DNA of 11,766 bases from positions 1 through 11,766 of the forward strand of contig JAISWN010000108.1 of the NCBI GenBank assembly GCA_031271075.1, in the 5' to 3' direction. Below the pieces are notes generated by a model. The model was not told where the DNA came from and searched no databases. It saw only the letters and a program-made list of their open reading frames with translations. Below, in pieces: positions 1-5,408 of this stretch (positions within the stretch are counted from its first letter, which is position 1; every line of letters begins with the position of its first letter). Source of the stretch: Treponema sp. Its GTDB lineage: Bacteria > Spirochaetota > Spirochaetia > Treponematales > Breznakiellaceae. Both the position numbers and the translations under genes were made by a program.

Positions 1-1221
1 CTGGGGGAGAGCCCCTGTATCAAGTGCGGCCAGTGCGCCGCCCATTGCCCGGTGGGGGCTATCTACGAGCGGGACGACACCCCCAAAGTGTGGGCCGCCC
101 TGCAGAACCCGGAGATTCACCCGGTGGTGCAGATCGCCCCGGCCGTCCGGGTCGCCCTGGCGGAGGAATTCGGCCTGCCCCCGGGCATGGTCTTTACCAA
201 AAAGATCTACGCGGCCCTGCGCCGCCTGGGCTTTAAGACCGTGTTCGACACCAACTTTTCTGCCGACTTAACCATCATGGAGGAAGGAACGGAGCTGGTA
301 AAACGGCTCACCGGAAATTCCAAGGATATTCCCCTTATCACCAGTTGCTGCCCCGCCTGGGTGGATTACATGGAGAAGTACTATTCGGACATGATCCCCA
401 ACTTCTCCACCGCCAAGAGCCCCCAGCAGATGATGGGCGCCATGATCAAAGCCTACTGGGCGGGCAAGGCCGGGGTGGAAGCGGACAAGATCTACTCCGT
501 CTCGGTCATGCCCTGTACCGCCAAGAAGTGGGAAACCCGGCGGAATGAGGACATGAAGAGCGCCGGCAAGTTCCTTGAAAAGGAAACCGGCTACGATGTG
601 GATATCGTCATCACCACCCGGGAACTTGCCCGGATGATCAAGCAGGCGGGTATAGAGATCACCAAGCTGGAGGACGAGAACGCGGATAATCCCCTGGGGC
701 CCTACACCGGTGCGGGAACGATCTTCGGCGTCACCGGCGGGGTCATGGAGGCGGCGGTTCGCAGCGCCTACTACCTGGTAACCAAAAAAGAGCTGGCGGA
801 CCTGAACTTTACCCCTGTCCGGGGCCTTGAGGGTATCAAAGAGGCGGAGGTGGATTTCCGGAACGGAACCAAGATCCGTATCGCCGTGGCCCACCAGATG
901 GGGAATATCTCCGCGGTGCTGGACAAGATCCGCGCCGCCCGGGACGCGGGGCAGGAAGTTCCCTACCACTTTGTGGAGGTCATGGCCTGCCGGGGCGGCT
1001 GCGTGTCCGGCGGCGGCCAGCCCTACGGCGGCACCGACGAGGTGCGCGGGAAACGGGCCAGGGGGATCTACGAGGACGATACCAAATCGGCCATCCGCTG
1101 CTCCCACCAGAACCCCTTTATCAAGCAGGTGTACGACGAGTTCCTGGGCGAGCCCAACGGCCACAAGGCCCACGAGTTGCTCCACACCAAGTATACTGAG
1201 CGGCCCTTGTATCTGAAGTAG
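1..1221 (+). CDS. [FeFe]-hydrogenase, catalytic subunit (5'-truncated by window edge)
   Basis: The frame is open from base 1, so the gene begins upstream; 406 codons are visible. Codons 6, 9, 12 and 16 are cysteines in a CxxCxxCxxxCPVGAI motif, the last ferredoxin-type 4Fe-4S site, which wires electrons to the active site. The three H-cluster signatures follow: TSCCPAWV (Cys 116 and 117), MPCTAKKWE (Cys 172) and EVMACRGGC (Cys 330 and 334). By family knowledge Cys 117, 172, 330 and 334 hold the H-cluster and Cys 116 is the proton-transfer cysteine, so all key residues are present. The tail from about codon 375, ending in LLHTKYTERPLYLK, matches the small-subunit-like domain. The enzyme interconverts protons and H2 in fermentative anaerobes. 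A monomeric ferredoxin-dependent enzyme and the catalytic subunit of a bifurcating HydABC-type complex cannot be separated without the N-terminus. No signal peptide can be judged. A nested-hairpin terminator lies about 35 bases after the stop. Confidence 0.97.
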   Translation: MGESPCIKCGQCAAHCPVGAIYERDDTPKVWAALQNPEIHPVVQIAPAVRVALAEEFGLPPGMVFTKKIYAALRRLGFKTVFDTNFSADLTIMEEGTELVKRLTGNSKDIPLITSCCPAWVDYMEKYYSDMIPNFSTAKSPQQMMGAMIKAYWAGKAGVEADKIYSVSVMPCTAKKWETRRNEDMKSAGKFLEKETGYDVDIVITTRELARMIKQAGIEITKLEDENADNPLGPYTGAGTIFGVTGGVMEAAVRSAYYLVTKKELADLNFTPVRGLEGIKEAEVDFRNGTKIRIAVAHQMGNISAVLDKIRAARDAGQEVPYHFVEVMACRGGCVSGGGQPYGGTDEVRGKRARGIYEDDTKSAIRCSHQNPFIKQVYDEFLGEPNGHKAHELLHTKYTERPLYLK

Positions 1222-1246
1222 CGGAACCGTACAAAAACCGTATTTC

Positions 1247-1313
1247 GCGGAATTTAACCGCCGGGACGCGGAAGGGGAATTGCCCCTTTCCGTGAAGTCG
1301 GCGGTTTTTGTTT
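1247..1313 (+). repeat. Dispersed 67-bp nested-hairpin element, copy 1
   Basis: This 67-base segment matches 9454-9520 at 62 of 67 positions with no gaps. Both copies sit at the 3' end of an unrelated gene and run in the same direction. The differences fall at 1265, 1283, 1288, 1293 and 1298. One (1293) turns a G-T pair into G-C in the other copy, while another (1288) turns an A-T pair into A-C. Both copies keep the overall fold. It may be a lineage-specific terminator family or a small REP-like element. Confidence 0.85.
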
Positions 1314-1314
1314 T
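1256..1314 (+). terminator. Rho-independent terminator of the hydrogenase gene (nested hairpin)
   Basis: The outer stem AACCGCCG (1256-1263) pairs perfectly with CGGCGGTT (1299-1306). It encloses an 11-pair inner stem (1267-1277 with 1284-1294, two G-U wobbles) and a 6-base loop. The 3' side runs into TTTTTGTTTT (1305-1314). It lies 35 bases after the hydrogenase stop and has the right orientation. The inner stem makes it longer than a typical terminator. Confidence 0.82.
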
Positions 1315-1333
1315 CCCGGGCCCTGTCCGCGAG

Positions 1334-1362
1334 GGCGGCGGGGAGGGCCGCCTTCCGCCGCC
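1334..1362 (+). other. GC-rich hairpin downstream of the hydrogenase terminator
   Basis: GGCGGCGG (1334-1341) and CCGCCGCC (1355-1362) form a perfect 8-pair stem around a 13-base G/C-rich loop. There is no T run after it, so it is not a standard terminator. It could stabilise or process a read-through transcript, or be incidental in GC-rich DNA. Confidence 0.45.
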
Positions 1363-1445
1363 GGTTCCTCAATTCAGGGCCGCTGTTCAAAAATCCGGCA
1401 TTTCGATGCAACCACTAATATTTAACATTTTCTTGCAATTTTTGG

Positions 1446-1474
1446 TTGACATGTTTTTAATGGAAATATATAAT
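1446..1474 (+). promoter_or_regulatory. Consensus sigma70-type promoter
   Basis: TTGACA (1446-1451) and TATAAT (1469-1474) are both perfect matches with the optimal 17-base spacer, preceded by an A+T-rich stretch (1411-1443) that could act as an UP element. Transcription would start near 1481. The first conventional gene downstream is the binding-protein gene at 1981, so this is either its distal promoter with a leader of about 500 bases or the promoter of a short RNA or small ORF in 1481-1813. I found no comparably good promoter nearer to 1981. Confidence 0.8.
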
Positions 1475-1496
1475 GCCCTTAATGCGTGGTAGTTTT

Positions 1497-1574
1497 ATGA
1501 TACGGCAATTTTCGGGGCGCCCCCCCCCCCCCCCACCGCGGGGCGGGGGGGTTTGGGGGGTGGTTTTTTTTTGA
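1497..1574 (+). CDS. Putative 25-codon leader or contingency ORF with proline run
   Basis: ATG at 1497 lies about 16 bases after the predicted start site of the consensus promoter. It opens a reading frame beginning MIRQFSGR, running through a proline stretch encoded by the C15 tract, and stopping at TGA 1572-1574. If the tract gained one C (or 3n+1), the frame would join the one that stays open to 1813, giving 105 residues and repeating IRQF(S/T) before a second proline run. No Shine-Dalgarno is evident before the ATG and no product is recognised. It is a candidate only; a non-coding leader is equally possible. Confidence 0.2.
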   Translation: MIRQFSGRPPPPPPRGGGVWGVVFF

Positions 1575-1604
1575 TACGGCAATTTACCCCCCCCCCCCCC
1601 CCCC
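1498..1604 (+). repeat. Duplicated 14-base module with long C tracts (C15 and C18)
   Basis: TGATACGGCAATTT occurs at 1498-1511 and 1572-1585, 74 bases apart. Each copy is preceded by a GGT(A/G)G-plus-T-run motif and followed by a C tract: 15 C at 1520-1534 and 18 C at 1587-1604. Between them lie G4 (1540-1543), G7 (1545-1551), G6 (1555-1560) and T9 (1564-1572). Such homopolymers change length by slippage in many bacteria. They are also prone to sequencing error, so the exact counts should be treated with care. Confidence 0.85.
1514..1572 (+). terminator. Possible C-tract/G-tract terminator just downstream of the promoter
   Basis: The C15 tract (1520-1534) can pair with the G7 or G6 tract (1545-1551, 1555-1560), and the G side is followed by T9 (1564-1572), the layout of an intrinsic terminator. 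It starts about 40 bases after the predicted transcription start, so it could limit read-through to 1981. Competing pairings exist: GGGG at 1514-1517 with the same C tract, and the G tracts with the later C18 tract. The real fold is therefore uncertain. Confidence 0.45.
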
Positions 1605-1980
1605 ATTACCAGATAGGTAGTTCTTTTACCGGTTCTATTTTTCTTTCAGAATTTATTCGCCCCAAAAACCGGCGTGTTGCGTCTTTCCCCTTCACGGTAC
1701 TTTGTGCAGTGTTAGGCCGTTTAATGTTTCGGCTTTACGGGGGGATCGGGGAGGGAGTATGGCGGGCGGGAAAACCGTTGCCTGCCGCACGGAAGCGGGG
1801 CGGCGATCCGTAGGTGTTTCCGGTAAAAATTCGCGCCGGTGAAGCCGGGGACTTTCGCGTTTTCCGGGTTTATTCGGTTTTTGGCCGGGTTTCCTGCTAA
1901 GGTTGGATTATCTCGGGCTTAATGGGAGAGGGTATTTTTATCCTTTTTAGTCATTGAAATCATATATCAAGGAGTGGAAG

Positions 1981-3372
1981 ATGAAAAGAACAGTAAGATT
2001 GTGCGGTTTAACAGCCGGTTTATTGGCGGCCCTTTCCCTGGGGGCCTGTTCAAAGGGGAGTAGCGGTACAAGTTCGCCGTCTACTAGCAGCGGCCCTGTG
2101 GAAGTGGAAAAGGTATATTTTTATGCCTGGACTAACGCGGACAATATGAAACCCCTGCTCGAAGCTTTTAACAAAGAATATGCGGGGAAGTATGAGATGG
2201 TCTATGAGAAACTGGCCGATGCCCGGACCATGACCATTAACACCGCCCTTGCCTCCGGTGCTCCCATTGATGTCATGACCCAGTCCAGTTCCTTCGATCT
2301 GCGCCAACGGGCTGACAGTGGTATATATCTGGGGCTAAAAAAATTCTTGGACAGGGATGGCCTGGAATATATGACACTTTTTGGTAATTCGATAGAAGAG
2401 ACGCAAAATTTTGATGGTGAATATTACTCTTTCCCTTATTGTAATAACATCAATATGGTTTATTTCAATAAGAAAATGTTTGATGAGGCGGGGGTTCCCT
2501 ACCCTGACCCCGACTGGACTTGGGCCGATTTTCGGGAAACCGCCAGAAAATTAACCAAAGGAAGCGGGGCCAATAAAATTTATGGCGCTATGCTCGATAT
2601 TGGTCACCCGGATGGTGATATGTACTGGGCCTCAATAGCTCAGCAAAAACTGGGAAGTTTCTGGTACTATAGTCCGGATTTTAAATCAACCCGGTTTGAC
2701 GCTCCTGAGATAAAAGAAAGTTTGCAGTTTTTCTATGATATGGTTATGGTTGATAAGACTTGTGTGCCTTTGGAAGAATATACGGCTCTCCGTTTTCATG
2801 ACGATATTACGGCCATGAATGGACTTTATTCCGGACGGTATGCTATGTGGGCCGCGCCGGTTTACGGTTGCCTGTACCTTAACGCGAGCTACGGTGAAAT
2901 TCCCCCGGGAACTGATATTGGGATAACCAATTTCCCCCGGCCCGTAGGATCCACCGGTCCCGTAACCCCTACCTATACTTCTACCGCCGGTATTCCCGCT
3001 AATGTTAAGAATCCCGATGCCTCTTGGATCGCCCTTAGATACATCACCATCGACCATGCGGAACTTTTCGCCGGTCCCAAGGCCATGCACCCCGGCTATC
3101 AGTTCAAGACCGTAGAAGAAGCCAATATTTTTAACGATATTATCTTCCGGAATCATCCCGGCCTGGATTACGATATGGCTATGAAGATAATGCCTCTACC
3201 CCGTATTCTTGTTAGCCGGGATAATACCGTTATCCAGGGTCAGGCCAAGATCAACGATCTCATTAAGGCCAATATGTCCCTGGTTTTCGGTGGGGAAATG
3301 AGCGTTGACGCGGCGTTAAAGGATCTTAAGATCAAAGGAGATCAGTACATCGCCGAGGATTTAAAAAAGTAA
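1981..3372 (+). CDS. Sugar ABC transporter substrate-binding lipoprotein
   Basis: This 463-residue protein captures an extracytoplasmic carbohydrate and delivers it to the two permeases encoded next. I chose ATG 1981 over the in-frame ATG at 1954 because AAGGAG (1969-1974) sits 6 bases before it and because it gives a clean lipoprotein signal: MKR, a hydrophobic stretch, then LGAC with the lipidated Cys at residue 23. A Ser/Thr/Gly-rich linker follows to about residue 40. Residues about 160-193 carry the family 1 binding-protein signature (VYFNKKMFDEAGVPYPDPDW, then TWADFRETARKLTK). Length and the many aromatic residues in the predicted cleft fit oligosaccharide binders (SBP_bac_1/8 type). 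Two hairpins follow the stop, which would favour excess binding protein over permease. The substrate cannot be deduced; the neighbouring glycosidase-like gene suggests a glycoside. Confidence 0.93.
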   Translation: MKRTVRLCGLTAGLLAALSLGACSKGSSGTSSPSTSSGPVEVEKVYFYAWTNADNMKPLLEAFNKEYAGKYEMVYEKLADARTMTINTALASGAPIDVMTQSSSFDLRQRADSGIYLGLKKFLDRDGLEYMTLFGNSIEETQNFDGEYYSFPYCNNINMVYFNKKMFDEAGVPYPDPDWTWADFRETARKLTKGSGANKIYGAMLDIGHPDGDMYWASIAQQKLGSFWYYSPDFKSTRFDAPEIKESLQFFYDMVMVDKTCVPLEEYTALRFHDDITAMNGLYSGRYAMWAAPVYGCLYLNASYGEIPPGTDIGITNFPRPVGSTGPVTPTYTSTAGIPANVKNPDASWIALRYITIDHAELFAGPKAMHPGYQFKTVEEANIFNDIIFRNHPGLDYDMAMKIMPLPRILVSRDNTVIQGQAKINDLIKANMSLVFGGEMSVDAALKDLKIKGDQYIAEDLKK

Positions 3373-3380
3373 CCGGGCCG

Positions 3381-3405
3381 GTTTCAAAACATGGTATTTT
3401 GAAAC
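3381..3405 (+). other. Intercistronic hairpin after the binding-protein gene
   Basis: GTTTCAAAA (3381-3389) and TTTTGAAAC (3397-3405) form a perfect 9-pair stem with a 7-base loop, starting 8 bases after the stop codon. There is no immediate T run, though TTTTTT occurs at 3422-3427. It is likely an mRNA-stabilising or partial attenuation hairpin, common after transporter binding-protein genes. Confidence 0.65.
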
Positions 3406-3433
3406 AATCTTGGCTGAATAGTTTTTTCAAACG

Positions 3434-3487
3434 CCGGGATGGTTAATGGTTATCCCGGTATTTTGTATAAAAACCCAGGAATACCGG
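3434..3487 (+). promoter_or_regulatory. Two mutually exclusive stems before the permease start
   Basis: Stem A pairs CCGGGAT (3434-3440) with ATCCCGG (3452-3458) and is followed by TATTTTGT. Stem B pairs CCGGTATT (3455-3462) with AATACCGG (3480-3487), 8 perfect pairs. They share bases 3455-3458, so only one can form fully. Stem B covers the first two bases of the Shine-Dalgarno GGAGG (3486-3490) of the downstream permease. This allows stem A to act as a terminator or as the translation-permissive state. The pairings are seen; the regulatory role is inferred. Confidence 0.4.
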
Positions 3488-3494
3488 AGGAAAC

Positions 3495-4433
3495 ATGAGT
3501 AAGCTGTCTGTTTCTATTGGATTGACCGGAAAAGACAGGAAAAAGCCGACGCTTCTTGAGCGCGATGAAAACTTTGCCGGCTTTGCCTTTCTTTCGCTCA
3601 ACCTGATAGGCTACGTGGTATTTAAACTTGTCCCTATCTTTATGGCCCTGGTACTCAGTTTCTCTAAGTGGAATTTTATCTCCGGTATCAGGGGCATAAG
3701 ATTTATCGGCCTGGAAAATTACTGGAAGCTCTTCAGCGATCCCATTTTTGTTACCTCTTTTATCAATACTATTGTTTACGGTATCGCCATGGTGCCGCTC
3801 TCTATCTTCCTTGCCCTTATCCTGGGGGCGGTTCTGGACGAGTATGTCTTTGGCAAGGGGATCCTGCGTCTTGCCTTCTATATGCCCCATATATCTTCCA
3901 TGGTGGCGGTGTCGATGGTATGGATGATCCTGTACCTGCCCTCCTACGGCCCGATCAACAACTTTTTGCGGGCTATTGGTATCGAAAATCCGCCCCGGTG
4001 GATCAGCGGCTCAAGCACTTCCCTGCTTTCCCTCATCATCATGGGGGTCTGGCAGTCCCTGGGTTACAACATCATCATTGTCCTTGCGGGGTTGCAGGGG
4101 ATTCCCCGGTCTCTCTACGAATCTGCGGACATTGACGGGGCCAGCGTGGTTCGGAAATTCTTCTCCATCACCATACCCTCCCTTTCGGGAACCCTGTTTT
4201 TCCTGGTGATGATTTCCTTTATCCGTTCTTTCCAGGTTTTTACCCCGGTACAGGTTATGACCCAGGGAGGGCCGGGCAACTCGTCTTCGGTGCTTGTCTA
4301 CTACATATACCGGACAGCCTTCCTCTACAATGATATCGGGTATGCCACCGCCTTGTCCTGGGTATTGTTCCTGCTGGTATTTGTATTTACCCTGGCGCGT
4401 AATTTTATCATGGCCCGGACTAATCAGAATTAG
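3495..4433 (+). CDS. Sugar ABC transporter permease, MalF/UgpA type
   Basis: This 312-residue inner-membrane protein forms half of the translocation pore of a carbohydrate importer. ATG 3495 is supported by GGAGG (3486-3490) 4 bases upstream. About six hydrophobic segments are visible (near residues 30-55, 85-115, 122-145, 175-200, 228-250 and 280-305), the usual count for this subfamily. The cytoplasmic EAA loop that docks the ATPase is present from residue 209 (ESADIDGASVVRKFFSITIP), with the invariant Gly at 215. The start DENFAGFAFLSLNLIGY and the phrase QVMTQGGPGNSS are typical of the MalF-like partner. The second permease gene follows after only 17 bases, so the two are surely co-transcribed. 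No ATP-binding gene is present in the operon. Confidence 0.95.
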   Translation: MSKLSVSIGLTGKDRKKPTLLERDENFAGFAFLSLNLIGYVVFKLVPIFMALVLSFSKWNFISGIRGIRFIGLENYWKLFSDPIFVTSFINTIVYGIAMVPLSIFLALILGAVLDEYVFGKGILRLAFYMPHISSMVAVSMVWMILYLPSYGPINNFLRAIGIENPPRWISGSSTSLLSLIIMGVWQSLGYNIIIVLAGLQGIPRSLYESADIDGASVVRKFFSITIPSLSGTLFFLVMISFIRSFQVFTPVQVMTQGGPGNSSSVLVYYIYRTAFLYNDIGYATALSWVLFLLVFVFTLARNFIMARTNQN

Positions 4434-4450
4434 TAACAAGGAGCGGTACT

Positions 4451-5287
4451 ATGGGTTTCATGCGGAGAAAATTGATTATTAAAACAGCGTTAACCGTTCT
4501 TTTGGCGTCCTTTTCCGCCATTATGCTGCTTCCCTTTGCGTGGATGCTGTCCGCCTCCTTCAAGCCGGACAATCAGGTGTTCAATGTGCCCATCGCCTGG
4601 ATCCCCAAGGCCCCGACTCTGGCGAATTATATAAAGGTATGGGGTTCCAACGTGCCTTTCTATATTTTCTTTCTCAATTCCTTAAAGGTAACCATCTGGT
4701 GCGTGATGGGGGAAGTCTGTACCAGCGCCCTGGCCGGTTACGCCTTCGCGAAGATCAAATTCCGCTTCCGGGAACTGATCTTCTGGATCTATGTGGCAAC
4801 CCTGATATTCCCCGGCCAGATGATGCTTATTCCCCGGTTTGTGCTGTTTCGTATAACCGGCCTTTACAATACCCACTGGGCCCTGATCCTGCCGGGTATG
4901 TTTACCGCTTTCGGAACCTTCATGCTGCGGCAGTTTTTCTCCACCATACCGGAGGAACTGAGCGAGTCCGCAAAGATCGACGGGGCGAATCATTTTACCG
5001 TTTTCTACCGGATAGTGCTTCCCCTTTCCTTCGCCGCTGTCAGCGCCCTGATCATCTTCCAGTTTGTCGGCACATGGAATGACTATGAGGGCCCCCTGGT
5101 ATACCTTCGCGCCAAGGAGCTTGCCACGATCCCCTTGGGCTTGAATTTTTTTAGGGATGAAAATTCATCCAGTTACGGCGCTATCATGGCCGCTTCGGTT
5201 TGCTCGCTGGTACCGATCTTCGCGGTATTTTTGACCTTCCAGAAGCAGTTTGTGGCGGGTATAGCCACATCTGGGATGAAGGAATAG
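4451..5287 (+). CDS. Sugar ABC transporter permease, MalG/UgpE type
   Basis: This 278-residue membrane protein is the second pore subunit, pairing with the upstream permease. ATG 4451 has AAGGAG (4438-4443) 7 bases upstream; an in-frame ATG at 4460 lacks that spacing. The N-terminus shows the MalG pattern, with a first membrane segment followed by PFAWMLSASFKPDNQVF. The EAA loop starts at residue 172 (ESAKIDGANHFTVFYRIVLP) with the conserved Gly at 178. The C-terminus ends FQKQFVAGIATSGMKE, close to the canonical F-Q-(K/R)-x-(F/I)-V-x-G-x-T-x-G-A-V-K-G ending of the family. Length is normal. A strong hairpin follows 7 bases after the stop, before the glycosidase-like gene. Confidence 0.95.
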   Translation: MGFMRRKLIIKTALTVLLASFSAIMLLPFAWMLSASFKPDNQVFNVPIAWIPKAPTLANYIKVWGSNVPFYIFFLNSLKVTIWCVMGEVCTSALAGYAFAKIKFRFRELIFWIYVATLIFPGQMMLIPRFVLFRITGLYNTHWALILPGMFTAFGTFMLRQFFSTIPEELSESAKIDGANHFTVFYRIVLPLSFAAVSALIIFQFVGTWNDYEGPLVYLRAKELATIPLGLNFFRDENSSSYGAIMAASVCSLVPIFAVFLTFQKQFVAGIATSGMKE

Positions 5288-5294
5288 TTGGGTT

Positions 5295-5320
5295 TGTTCC
5301 AAAATCTGAAGTTTGGAACA
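5295..5320 (+). other. Intercistronic hairpin after the second permease gene
   Basis: TGTTCCAAA (5295-5303) and TTTGGAACA (5312-5320) form a perfect 9-pair stem with an 8-base loop. It has the same architecture and a similar sequence (TTYCAAA/TTTGRAA) as the hairpin at 3381-3405. There is no T run directly after it, so it would separate transport from catabolic expression by mRNA processing or partial attenuation. The same palindrome could be an operator in DNA. Confidence 0.6.
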
Positions 5321-5408
5321 GCTCCGGTTGATTTAACACTCCGTCCACCCTGTGGTGGAAATAATATTTCGCCGGTATAAAAATAAATTCCTGGGGAGGA
5401 TCATTGTT

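Larger units (their letters stand above)
1222..1980. other. Intergenic region between hydrogenase and binding-protein genes
   Basis: This region of 759 bases contains, in order, the nested-hairpin terminator, a GC-rich hairpin, a consensus promoter and the duplicated C-tract module. From 1605 to 1950 I see no gene, tRNA or clear regulatory site. A weak hairpin (GGGTA 1930-1934 with TATCC 1939-1943) followed by a T run lies at about 1930-1949, just before the binding-protein gene. The only open frame of any length there (1553-1813) looks non-coding in composition unless it is joined to the ATG at 1497 by slippage. Confidence 0.7.

Noticed and set aside
268..1185. Long minus-strand open frame (305 codons) opposite the hydrogenase gene
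   Set aside because: It lies wholly antisense to a gene with all family motifs. G+C-biased third positions create such antisense frames, and its sequence shows no recognisable domain.
1498..1604. CRISPR array or tRNA in the repeat-bearing leader
   Set aside because: There are only two repeat copies with unequal homopolymer spacers, and no cloverleaf can be drawn, so neither class fits.
1954..1980. Upstream in-frame ATG as start of the binding-protein gene
   Set aside because: It would place nine extra polar residues before the lipoprotein signal and put the AAGGAG inside the coding region. ATG 1981 is better supported.
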